Source: Pseudomonadota bacterium
GTDB taxonomy: Bacteria > Pseudomonadota > Alphaproteobacteria > Rickettsiales > UBA6187
Assembly: GCA_027620075.1 (NCBI GenBank)
Contig: JAQCEY010000001.1
Span: 372,001-436,000 of the forward strand
Length of the DNA stretch: 64,000 bases
Direction of reading: 5' to 3'
This document shows, piece after piece, positions 53,891 to 61,257 of this stretch; position 1 is the first letter of the stretch; each line of letters begins with the position of its first letter. The position numbers and the translations under genes are program-made. The notes under the pieces were generated by a model, which searched no databases, had not been told where the DNA came from, and saw only the letters and a list, made by a program, of their open reading frames with translations.

Positions 53891-54409
53891 ATGAAAAAAA
53901 TAATTTTTTTAGCAACTACGGCAATAATTTCTTTTTCCGCTCCTTCTATGGCAAATGACCATGAAGGCAAAGGTCGTGACGGCGGCATGTTCTTTGAAAA
54001 AAAAGATGAGAATAATGACGGTTTCATTTCAAAAGAAGAATTCATGAACATGAAAAAAGGCGGTCATTACGGTAAAGCTTATATGATGAAAGAAGTTGAT
54101 AAAAACAAAGACGGTGAAATAAGCAAAGCAGAGTTTTTAGAAGCTAAAGAAGAAAAGTTCAAAAAAATGGACGCTAACGGCAACGGCAAACTTACCGAGG
54201 AAGAAATAAAGTCTTACCACGAGAATAAAAAAGAAGATCGTGCCGAAAAAAAAGAAGACCGCATGGAAAACCGTGAGGGAAAATTTGAAGACATAGACAC
54301 AAATAAAGACGGTAAAATCTCAAAAGATGAAATGACCGAATATCATAAATCACATAAAGGTCATATGAAGGGGAAGAAAGATTCAACTCCCCCATCAGGT
54401 GATGAATAG
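53891..54409 (+). CDS. exported EF-hand calcium-binding protein
   Basis: 172 residues. Signal peptide 1-21 (ending SMA). Four canonical 12-residue EF loops follow: 39-50 (DENNDGFISKEE), 70-81 (DKNKDGEISKAE), 94-105 (DANGNGKLTEEE) and 136-147 (DTNKDGKISKDE). Between loops 3 and 4 is a Lys/Glu/Arg-rich repeat (KKEDRAEKKEDRMENRE). The protein is probably periplasmic or secreted and binds calcium; its role is unknown. GGTG ribosome-binding site upstream; strong terminator downstream. Confidence 0.88.
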   Translation: MKKIIFLATTAIISFSAPSMANDHEGKGRDGGMFFEKKDENNDGFISKEEFMNMKKGGHYGKAYMMKEVDKNKDGEISKAEFLEAKEEKFKKMDANGNGKLTEEEIKSYHENKKEDRAEKKEDRMENREGKFEDIDTNKDGKISKDEMTEYHKSHKGHMKGKKDSTPPSGDE

Positions 54410-54416
54410 TACATAT

Positions 54417-54446
54417 AAAAAAGGGAGCTAGTTAGCTCCCTTTTTT
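54417..54446. terminator. intrinsic terminator after the EF-hand gene
   Basis: GGGAGCTA (54423-54430) and TAGCTCCC (54433-54440) form the stem, extended by A6 upstream and T6 downstream. It starts 8 bp after the stop codon at 54409. The symmetric A/T flanks could also end transcripts of the opposite strand (lpd). Confidence 0.92.
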
Positions 54447-54456
54447 AATTAATTTT

Positions 54457-54604
54457 GGGAGTGTTCAATAAACATCGCTTTTGTCATGCTGAACTTGTTT
54501 CAGCATCTCTAACACGACAAAGTAGATGCTGAAACGAGTTCAGCATGACAAAAATTCCAGATTTCAGTGCAATTTTTACAAAAGCGATATTTATTAAACA
54601 CTCC
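54457..54604. mobile_element. MITE-like non-autonomous element with 9-bp target duplication
   Basis: 148-bp element with terminal inverted repeats of about 27 bp (GGGAGTGTTCAATAAACATC at the left; its near-complement ending AAATATTTATTAAACACTCC-like at the right). A nested GTCATGCTGAAC/GTTCAGCATGAC inverted repeat (54482-54549) lies inside. It is flanked on both sides by ATTAATTTT (54448-54456 and 54605-54613), a 9-bp direct repeat that overlaps the lpd stop codon. It has no coding capacity. Confidence 0.85.
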
Positions 54605-54611
54605 ATTAATT

Positions 54612-56006
54612 TTACATATGAACAACTTTTCCGAATGCATCAAGCACCGATTCATGCATCATTTCCGATAATGTCGGGTGTGGAAATATAGTGTGCATAA
54701 AGTCAGATTCCGTAGCTTCCATTGTCTTGCCTACCAAAAATCCGTTAATAAGCTCTGTAACCTCCGCACCTATTAAATGAGCCCCCAGAAGCTCTCCGGT
54801 TTTAGCATCGAATATGGTTTTCACCAACCCTTCAGGCTCACCAAGTGCTATAGCCTTACCGTTTCCGACAAACTGAAATCTTCCTACCTTTATCTCATGC
54901 CCTGCATCTTTTGCTTTTTCTTCGGTTAACCCAACTGAGGCAACTTGTGGGTGGCAGTATGTACAACCGGGGATATTATTTTTATTTATCGGGTGGACAC
55001 CGTTTAATCCGGCAATTTTTTCAACACACACAACACCTTCATGGCTAGCCTTATGAGCAAGCCATGGTGCTGATGCCACATCACCTATTGCATATACACC
55101 TGCCTCATCTGTTTCACACCACTTGTTAGTTACAATATGCCCCCTGTCAAATTTAACTTTAGTTCCCTCAAAGCCAAGACCTTCAGTGTTGGGAACAATT
55201 CCGACTGCGGTAATCACCCTATCGACTTTAATATTTGTTTCCTTACCGTTGCTGTCTAAAATAGCGGTAACACCGTCTTTAGATTTCTTCAACTCCCGAA
55301 CGGTAGTTTTGGTATGAATTTTCATTCCCTGTTTTTCAAATGACTTGCGAGCCATTTTAGATATTTCCGCATCTTCAACGGGCATGACCCTATCAGCCAT
55401 TTCAACTACGGTGACATCAACACCCAAAGCATTATAAAAACTGGCAAATTCTATTCCTATAGCACCGGAGCCTACCACCAATAAGGACTTAGGTGCATCA
55501 TCGGGTATCATAGCTTCTTTATATGTAAGCACCTGCTTACCGTCACTTTCAAGCCCCGGTAAAGTCCTTGCCCTTGCACCTGTTGCAATAATGATATTAG
55601 GCGATTCTATATCTGCAATTTTCTTGCCGTCTTTTTCTACCTTAACCCTGCCTTTACCGTTTAGCTTCCCGAATCCGTCAAACACCTCTATCTTGTTCTT
55701 TTTCATCAAATGACCGATTCCGCCAGATAGCTGTGACGCAACTTCTCTTGAACGCTTGACTATTTTTTGAATATCAAAACTTATATCCTTAACGGTAATG
55801 CCAAATTCTTCAGCATGCTGCACAGTTCTTAGAACTTCAGCCGAACGCAGCAAAGCTTTTGTAGGGATACACCCCCAATTAAGGCATATACCGCCCAAAT
55901 GGTTGCCCTCAACAACCGCCGTCTTCAAACCAAGCTGGGCAGCACGAATAGCGGCAACATAACCACCCGGTCCACCGCCTATTACAACAACATCAAATTT
56001 ATTCAT
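54612..56006 (-). CDS. lpdA: dihydrolipoamide dehydrogenase (E3)
   Basis: Re-oxidises the lipoyl arm of the pyruvate dehydrogenase complex with NAD. FAD site VVVIGGGPGGYVAAIRAAQL at the N-terminus, redox-active Cys41/Cys46 in GGICLNWGCIPTK, NAD-binding VVGSGAIGIEFASF, and the C-terminal His/Glu pair in HTIFPHPTLSEMMHE. 464 residues. Last gene of the interspersed pdh operon. A MITE-like insertion touches its stop codon. Confidence 0.96.
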   Translation of the reverse strand: MNKFDVVVIGGGPGGYVAAIRAAQLGLKTAVVEGNHLGGICLNWGCIPTKALLRSAEVLRTVQHAEEFGITVKDISFDIQKIVKRSREVASQLSGGIGHLMKKNKIEVFDGFGKLNGKGRVKVEKDGKKIADIESPNIIIATGARARTLPGLESDGKQVLTYKEAMIPDDAPKSLLVVGSGAIGIEFASFYNALGVDVTVVEMADRVMPVEDAEISKMARKSFEKQGMKIHTKTTVRELKKSKDGVTAILDSNGKETNIKVDRVITAVGIVPNTEGLGFEGTKVKFDRGHIVTNKWCETDEAGVYAIGDVASAPWLAHKASHEGVVCVEKIAGLNGVHPINKNNIPGCTYCHPQVASVGLTEEKAKDAGHEIKVGRFQFVGNGKAIALGEPEGLVKTIFDAKTGELLGAHLIGAEVTELINGFLVGKTMEATESDFMHTIFPHPTLSEMMHESVLDAFGKVVHM

Positions 56007-56036
56007 ATCTTACTCCTTCTTTATTTTATTCAGCTA

Positions 56037-56552
56037 CTATTTTACATACGCATATGCAAGTGCATCTATATAATTTCCATCTTTTTTAAAATATTTTTTC
56101 AACGTTCCTTCTAATTCAAAACCGTTTTTTTCCAAAACTCTGGCAGAAGCCTTATTATGAGGCAAAACAGGGGCGAATATCCTTTTTAAACCTATATCTT
56201 TTGTGCAATACCGCACCATTTCATTTATAGCTTTTGTCATTATTCCCTTGCCGAAATGTTTATCTGTCAGCCAGTAACCAAGCTCACCTTTGTGTTTATC
56301 TATATTTATTATCCCTATCGACCCGACAAGCCCCCCGTCAATATCAATAACAAAGTGCTTTTCAGGCAGAGGCTTTTTTTGCTCCGCACTTTGTATGAAC
56401 GATATCCACCAATTTGCAGCGTCCATAGTACAAGGTAAATCAATAGTGGTATCCCTTGCTATTGTTTTGGTGTTCAAACCGTTAACAAATGCAAGAGCAT
56501 CGGAACTTTTAAAAGGACGCATTTTAAAATTATCTTTGCTTATCTCTACCAC
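56037..56552 (-). CDS. GNAT-family N-acetyltransferase (RimJ/RimL-like)
   Basis: 171 residues with the RimJ/RimL-type pattern: MRPFKSSDALAFVNG at the start, GSIGIINIDKHKGELGYWL, GKGIMTKAINEMVRYC (acetyl-CoA loop) and KASARVLEKNGFELEGTLKK. The acceptor is unknown (protein N-terminus or small molecule). It lies between pdhC and lpd, overlapping the previous gene by 7 bp and 30 bp before lpd, so it is co-transcribed with them. Confidence 0.88.
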   Translation of the reverse strand: MVEISKDNFKMRPFKSSDALAFVNGLNTKTIARDTTIDLPCTMDAANWWISFIQSAEQKKPLPEKHFVIDIDGGLVGSIGIINIDKHKGELGYWLTDKHFGKGIMTKAINEMVRYCTKDIGLKRIFAPVLPHNKASARVLEKNGFELEGTLKKYFKKDGNYIDALAYAYVK

Positions 56553-56923
56553 TTCTCGTCCTTATCTGGTTTTGCCTTAATAATTATTTTGGGCTGATGT
56601 ATAATTCCGTGTTTTTTGTTATATTCTTTTCTATCATCTTCCCATCTATCGGGTATTTTTGCCAGTTCTTCTTCCGAAATATCCTTATTTATTTCATCAA
56701 GCTTTAATTTACCCGATTTACTGTTAACGGAAAACATAGTGTTTATTTGTTCGCATTGAGGGCATTTCCACTTTTTACCTAATATTCTCCACAGAGTATA
56801 AAAAGGACCGGGAATCAGGAACACCACCCACAAAATTATTTCCATTCCTCTGCTTCCGGGTTTTATAGCCCTTCTCTTCCCCTGATAACCGCAATTCGTA
56901 CAAATAAACTCTGCCATAAACAT
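56546..56923 (-). CDS. zinc-ribbon membrane-associated hypothetical protein
   Basis: 125 residues. Two Cys pairs, ICTNCGYQG near the N-terminus and WKCPQCEQ at about residues 52-58, look like a zinc ribbon split by a hydrophobic stretch (MEIILWVVFLIPGPFYTLWR, one membrane segment). The C-terminal half is charged. The start could be the second Met (MAEF). I know no function. It overlaps the GNAT gene by 7 bp and is 56 bp from pdhC. Confidence 0.65.
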   Translation of the reverse strand: MFMAEFICTNCGYQGKRRAIKPGSRGMEIILWVVFLIPGPFYTLWRILGKKWKCPQCEQINTMFSVNSKSGKLKLDEINKDISEEELAKIPDRWEDDRKEYNKKHGIIHQPKIIIKAKPDKDEKW

Positions 56924-56979
56924 TAATTGTTTTTATCCAAAAGTTTTACTAAACAAATTCACGCAATGACAGCAAAAAA

Positions 56980-58293
56980 TCAAACAAGCATAGTCACCGG
57001 TCTTTGTATAAAATCCTTAAAGACGGCTAAAAACTCCGCACCTACCGCCCCGTCTACTACCCTGTGGTCACATGACAAAGTCACCGACATAACGGTTGCA
57101 GGTACTATACTACCGTTTTTCACCACGGCTTTTTGCTCTCCTGCCCCAACGGCAAGAATACAGCCCTGAGGAGGGTTAACTATCGCGCTGAAATTCTTGA
57201 TTCCATACATGCCAAGGTTTGATATACTAAATCCGCCCCCTTGAAACTCTTCAGGTTTTAGTGCATTTTTTCTTGCCCTTGCGGCAAGTTCTTTCATTTG
57301 GTTTGATATCACAGGCAGGCTTTTTTGGTCGGCATTTTTTATTATAGGCGTGATAAGTCCGCCATCGGTTGCTACCGCTACCGACACATCAACATTATTA
57401 TATTGCATGATTGCATTATCCGTCCAACTTGCATTTGCCTGTGGCACTTTTTTCAGAGCCTTACCGACAGCCTTAATTATCAGGTCGTTTACCGATAATT
57501 TATAAACCGGTTGACCGCTATCAGAATCAATATAAGCAGAATCATTCAGGTCTTTTCTAACCTCAAGCAGTTTATCCAACTCGCAATCAACGCTTAAATA
57601 AAAATGCGGAACATGCTGCTTTGACTGTAACAATCTGCTTGCGATAACTTTACGCATATTATCATTAGGTATAGCCGTAACCTCAACAGGGTTTCTTACC
57701 ACATTAGAGCTTGAGCCGCCATTTTTTATAGCCATCTCAATATCTGATTTTACCACCCTTCCCTTTGGTCCTGTTCCCGTAAGTGATTCAATATTTATCC
57801 CTGCATCTGCGGCCAGTCTTTTTGCGATAGGGCTTGCCTTAAAATCCGAACTTTTTGCAACAGATTCCTGCGAAGATGACGGAACAAAAACAGGAGGAGG
57901 CGTTAAACCTGCTCCACCGCCGCCTTGCGGCTGTTTCGCTGATTTCTTAGGAGTATCGCTCTTTTCGTTATCATTATCATGCTCGTCTTCAGGCTCTTCT
58001 TTTATCTCGGCTTTCTTAGGCTTATAGCTATCAATAGCCTTCTTATCCTCACCTTCTTCAAGTAATAGTGCGATTACCTCATTTACCGCAACGTCCTGAG
58101 TTCCTTCTTTTACAAGGATTTTTCCTATTACCCCTTCATCAACCACTTCAACTTCCATAGTAGCCTTATCGGTTTCAATTTCGGCAATAACCTGCCCCGG
58201 TTCCACCTTATCACCTTCTTTTACCACCCATTTTGCCAGATTCCCATGCTCCATCGTAGGTGATAAAGCAGGCATTGTAATTTCTATAGGCAT
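56980..58293 (-). CDS. pdhC: pyruvate dehydrogenase E2, dihydrolipoamide acetyltransferase
   Basis: 437 residues. One lipoyl domain with Lys43 in [13 protein letters not shown] Glu/Lys/Pro/Gly-rich linker follows, then a peripheral-subunit-binding domain (about 150-185, [18 protein letters not shown]). The catalytic domain ends with the His motif [16 protein letters not shown]. Its ATG directly follows the stop codon of the kinase-like gene; the ribosome-binding site GAGGAG lies inside that gene's last codons. Confidence 0.95.
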   Translation of the reverse strand: MPIEITMPALSPTMEHGNLAKWVVKEGDKVEPGQVIAEIETDKATMEVEVVDEGVIGKILVKEGTQDVAVNEVIALLLEEGEDKKAIDSYKPKKAEIKEEPEDEHDNDNEKSDTPKKSAKQPQGGGGAGLTPPPVFVPSSSQESVAKSSDFKASPIAKRLAADAGINIESLTGTGPKGRVVKSDIEMAIKNGGSSSNVVRNPVEVTAIPNDNMRKVIASRLLQSKQHVPHFYLSVDCELDKLLEVRKDLNDSAYIDSDSGQPVYKLSVNDLIIKAVGKALKKVPQANASWTDNAIMQYNNVDVSVAVATDGGLITPIIKNADQKSLPVISNQMKELAARARKNALKPEEFQGGGFSISNLGMYGIKNFSAIVNPPQGCILAVGAGEQKAVVKNGSIVPATVMSVTLSCDHRVVDGAVGAEFLAVFKDFIQRPVTMLV

Positions 58294-58309
58294 TTAAAAC
58301 TCCTCAATC
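58294..58309. repeat. 16-bp direct repeat, copy 1 (copy 2 at 58855-58870)
   Basis: TTAAAACTCCTCAATC occurs at 58294-58309 and 58855-58870. Each copy spans the stop codon and the last codons (IEEF) of a gene and contains the GAGGAG ribosome-binding site of the next gene on the minus strand. Together they bracket the kinase-like gene. Confidence 0.9.
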
Positions 58310-58851
58310 TTTTTCATAATATTTTTTGCAGAATCCGTTGCTGACAAGTTACTAACATTAATATCAAACAAATTCTTATTTTTCGGTTCAATTAACTCAA
58401 CCCCTCTTAAACTTTCAACATAATCAACATTTGAAATTTTATTACTTAGCTTTCTTTCATGTGCTGTAATTCTTTTTTTATGTTCATCACTGTCAATAAT
58501 TAATCTGACTGGATAAAACTTGCTATTCCTTTTTAATGCCAGCTTTTCCACCTTTTTATATAAAACAACATCACTCTTTCTTTGCTTGACCAATTCATTG
58601 GTAAATATAAAATTTAGTTTTTTATCTGCATAATTTTCAATTGTATTAAAAACCACATTCCTAACTTTAGATATTTGCTTCCAAACATATTCGGGAATAT
58701 CTTCTTCAAATTTTTGCAAAACATCAAATACCGTATCATTAACCAAATGATTATGAACTATTTTAAAATCATTCAGTTTAGAAAGCTCTTTAGCAACGGT
58801 ATATTTTCCCGTACCGGCAAAACCGATTAGATAAATTACCGTATTTTGCAA
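58294..58851 (-). CDS. P-loop kinase-like protein inserted in the pdh operon
   Basis: 185-residue AAA_33/shikimate-kinase-like P-loop protein. Walker A is GFAGTGKYT (10-18), and the following layout (HNHLVNDTVFDVL, LNFIFTNELVKQR, LIIDSDEHKKRI) recalls small nucleotide or sugar kinases. The substrate is unknown. The start is TTG (58849-58851) with GAGGAG 9 bp upstream. The last codons and stop are an exact 16-bp copy of the end of the gene upstream (ogt). It contributes nothing obvious to pyruvate oxidation. Confidence 0.75.
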   Translation of the reverse strand: MQNTVIYLIGFAGTGKYTVAKELSKLNDFKIVHNHLVNDTVFDVLQKFEEDIPEYVWKQISKVRNVVFNTIENYADKKLNFIFTNELVKQRKSDVVLYKKVEKLALKRNSKFYPVRLIIDSDEHKKRITAHERKLSNKISNVDYVESLRGVELIEPKNKNLFDINVSNLSATDSAKNIMKKIEEF

Positions 58852-58854
58852 TTC

Positions 58855-59157
58855 TTAAAACTCCTCAATCAACTTGTCTTTTAAATTCACAACTTTATTA
58901 TTTTTTACTTCCACACCTTCGGATTTTAATATCTGTATTTTTTTGTCCAGACCGAAAGCATAACCCGTCAAACTTCCGTCAACCCCTACTACCCTATGAC
59001 ATGGTATAACAGGAGCATTTTCATTTTTATTCATCGCATTACCGACGGCTCTATATGCCTTAGTGCCAAGAGCGTTAGCTATCGCCTTGTAAGTAGTAAC
59101 CCTACCCGCAGGGACTTTTTTTAGTATTTCGTAGCAACGACGGTTAAATTCACTCAT
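58855..59157 (-). CDS. Ogt/MGMT-family methylated-DNA methyltransferase, short form
   Basis: 100 residues, comprising only the C-terminal DNA-binding and active-site domain of O6-alkylguanine methyltransferases. Active-site motif VIPCHRVVG has the acceptor Cys53, with the helix-turn-helix VTTYKAIANALG and the asparagine-hinge-like RAVGNAMNKN. The Cys is present, so it is not an ATL protein with a substituted Cys. Short stand-alone forms are common. It ends 3 bp before the TTG of the kinase-like gene. Confidence 0.85.
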   Translation of the reverse strand: MSEFNRRCYEILKKVPAGRVTTYKAIANALGTKAYRAVGNAMNKNENAPVIPCHRVVGVDGSLTGYAFGLDKKIQILKSEGVEVKNNKVVNLKDKLIEEF

Positions 59158-59196
59158 TTTATCTTCCTTAAACTTTTTGTCCCTTAATTCCCATTT

Positions 59197-59275
59197 TTGT
59201 CACCCCGTTTTTATAACGGGGTCCGGTGCGGTGTTGCAAACCCTTCCAGACCCCGTCATACGACGGGGTGACAAG
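59197..59275. repeat. palindromic repeat upstream of ogt in the pdh operon
   Basis: GTCACCCCGT (59199-) and ACGGGGTGAC (-59272) are inverted outer arms, with inner hairpins such as CCCCGTTTTTATAACGGGG. A half copy (CATACGACGGGGTGACA) recurs at 59611-59627 on the other side of the GIY-YIG gene. Confidence 0.85.
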
Positions 59276-59292
59276 AAAAAAACTAGGCAGCA

Positions 59293-59571
59293 CTAAAGTT
59301 CATAATATAAATCCTTCCAATCAGGATTATTTTTTTCTATAGCTTCCATCTTTATTTTTCTACGCCACTTCTTTATCAGTTTTTCTTTTCTTATAGCTTC
59401 ATTAACGTCATCAAAATATTCGTAATAAACTAAGTTCTTAATATTGTATTTTTTAGTAAAACCTTCAATCAAACCTTCTTTATGCTCGTAAACTCTTCTT
59501 TGTAAATCATTAGTAACGCCTGTATAAAATGTACTATTCCTAGCTTTTGCCAGTATATAAACATAATACAT
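59293..59571 (-). CDS. GIY-YIG nuclease domain protein
   Basis: 92-residue single GIY-YIG domain: YYVYILAKARN (GIY equivalent), TFYTGVTNDLQRRVYEHK (YIG equivalent plus the catalytic Arg), Glu in EAIRKEKLIKKW, and NPDWKDLY at the end. Proteins of this size (YhbQ-like) are frequent in bacterial genomes, often in multiple mobile copies. It lies between pdhB and ogt and is bordered by direct 17-bp copies of a repeat end (59257-59273 and 59611-59627). Confidence 0.88.
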   Translation of the reverse strand: MYYVYILAKARNSTFYTGVTNDLQRRVYEHKEGLIEGFTKKYNIKNLVYYEYFDDVNEAIRKEKLIKKWRRKIKMEAIEKNNPDWKDLYYEL

Positions 59572-59610
59572 TATAATTCCTTTTTATTCTGCTCTCTACT
59601 TGTAACCCAT

Positions 59611-59627
59611 CATACGACGGGGTGACA
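59611..59627. repeat. half copy of the palindromic repeat, 17-bp direct repeat partner
   Basis: CATACGACGGGGTGACA is identical to 59257-59273. The two copies flank the GIY-YIG gene in direct orientation. This one lies just downstream of pdhB (stop at 59635). Confidence 0.9.
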
Positions 59628-59634
59628 GCATTAC

Positions 59635-60618
59635 TTATTTTTTATAACAAACACCCTTACACGCACTAACAATATCCTCGACTTGCGGCAAGGCATGTTT
59701 TTCTAAATTCGCCGCATATGGCAACGGAATATCCTTACCTGTAACACGTGTAACAGGAGCATCTAAATAATCAAAGGCTTCTTCCATAACTACGGCTGCG
59801 ATTTCCGAACAAATTCCGGAAAAATGCCAACCTTCTTCTACTGCAACAATACGGTTTGTTTTCTTTACCGAATTGATAATAGTTTCAGTATCAAGAGGGC
59901 GTATAGTTCTAAGGTCTATAACTTCCGCATCTATTCCTTCTTTAGCCAGTTTTTCGGCAGCCTCAAGGGCAAACTTAACCTGCAACGAAAATGCTGTTAT
60001 CGTCACATCTTTTCCCTGACGCACAACGGCAGCCTTACCGATAGGCACTAGGTAATCATCATCGTCCGGCACTTCATGTTTGAATCCGTATGTAATCTCA
60101 TTTTCTAAAAATATAACAGGATTCGGGTCACGTATGGCAGACTTCAAAAGCCCTTTACAGTCCGCAGCAGAATAAGGAGCTATAACCTTTAAACCGGGAA
60201 TATGTGCATACCAACTTGCATAACATTGTGAGTGCTGCGCACCCACACGGGCAGCAGCTCCGTTTGGTCCTCTAAAAACTATAGGGCATTTCACCTGACC
60301 GCCCGACATATATAAAGTTTTGGCAGCAGAGTTTATTATCTGGTCGATTGCCTGCATACCGAAGTTCCATGTCATGAACTCAACTATCGGCTTTAAGCCT
60401 GCATATGAAGCACCAACGCCAAGCCCCGCAAACCCATGCTCGGTAATCGGCGTATCTATCACCCTCTTGTCACCGAACTCGGCAAGAAGCCCTTCCGTTA
60501 CCTTATAAGCACCCTGATATTCGGCGACCTCCTCGCCCATTACAAAGACATCTTTATCACGACGCATTTCTTCTGCCATTGCGTCACGAAGTGCCACTCT
60601 TACTGTTTGTTCTGTCAT
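59635..60618 (-). CDS. pdhB: pyruvate dehydrogenase E1 beta subunit
   Basis: 327 residues, pairs with PdhA to decarboxylate pyruvate. TPP-binding Glu region [19 protein letters not shown] at about 25-45, [14 protein letters not shown], then [16 protein letters not shown] and the C-terminal [16 protein letters not shown] with [13 protein letters not shown]. No lipoyl domain is fused to its N-terminus, unlike PdhB of some alphaproteobacteria. It starts 3 bp after the pRiA4b-like gene. Confidence 0.95.
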   Translation of the reverse strand: MTEQTVRVALRDAMAEEMRRDKDVFVMGEEVAEYQGAYKVTEGLLAEFGDKRVIDTPITEHGFAGLGVGASYAGLKPIVEFMTWNFGMQAIDQIINSAAKTLYMSGGQVKCPIVFRGPNGAAARVGAQHSQCYASWYAHIPGLKVIAPYSAADCKGLLKSAIRDPNPVIFLENEITYGFKHEVPDDDDYLVPIGKAAVVRQGKDVTITAFSLQVKFALEAAEKLAKEGIDAEVIDLRTIRPLDTETIINSVKKTNRIVAVEEGWHFSGICSEIAAVVMEEAFDYLDAPVTRVTGKDIPLPYAANLEKHALPQVEDIVSACKGVCYKK

Positions 60619-60621
60619 ATT

Positions 60622-61245
60622 TTACGCAACCTTTTTTAAATAGCTCTTCAATTTCAAATTAGTTTTATCTACATCAAAAAAATTCGGCTCAAAATCTTTT
60701 TTCCCGATATCTTTTAACCACGCCTTTACATGCTTATACTCAGGATGTTTTTTATCTTCCAAAATATCTAATAAATCATAATACCCCCACAAACCTCCAC
60801 AGTCATCAGGTGGACAAGCTTGCCTTCCTTTAATACACAAAGGCAACTCAAGCCCCTCTTTTACATCATCAAGTATTTTTTCAAGAATAATTTTATGCTC
60901 CCAATCATCACCAAAATCATACCAGTAATAAATTTTGTCTTTTTCATTTTTAAGCAAAGTATCTAGCTGTACTTCCCTCTCATCTATTATTTTATCATTT
61001 TCATCAGAAAATGGCGACGGCTCACTCATTCCGAAATTAGGTAGGGCATAAACCTCTCTCCAATCAAAGATATCTCCGCTTTCACGCCAGAATTGATGAA
61101 GATGATGTCCCTCCCACCCAAAAACTGTCTGTATAACATCATGCAACTTCGAAAGTTTAATTTCAGGCTCTACTAAAACCCTTCTCCATATTGGTGGCTT
61201 GCTTTGGTCAAGAAGTATTTTTAACTGATATGCTTTCTTACCCAT
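60622..61245 (-). CDS. pRiA4b ORF-3-like protein inserted between pdhA and pdhB
   Basis: 207-residue member of the plasmid pRiA4b ORF-3 family: YQLKILLDQSKPPIWRRVLV, LHDVIQTVFGWEGHHLHQF, IYYWYDFGDDWEHKIILEK and ACPPDDCGGLWGYYDLL are its standard motifs in order. The biochemical role is unknown, and such genes are often on mobile elements. It sits 12 bp after pdhA and 3 bp before pdhB, so it must be translated from the pdh transcript. Confidence 0.88.
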   Translation of the reverse strand: MGKKAYQLKILLDQSKPPIWRRVLVEPEIKLSKLHDVIQTVFGWEGHHLHQFWRESGDIFDWREVYALPNFGMSEPSPFSDENDKIIDEREVQLDTLLKNEKDKIYYWYDFGDDWEHKIILEKILDDVKEGLELPLCIKGRQACPPDDCGGLWGYYDLLDILEDKKHPEYKHVKAWLKDIGKKDFEPNFFDVDKTNLKLKSYLKKVA

Positions 61246-61257
61246 ATTAAATCTCCT

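Noticed and set aside
58855-59157. Pseudogene of ogt because only 100 residues
   Set aside because: The active-site Cys motif and DNA-binding helix are intact, and stand-alone short forms are common.
59197-59275. Rho-independent terminator inside the pdh operon
   Set aside because: The GC-rich hairpin lacks a following T-run on the minus strand and matches a dispersed repeat family.
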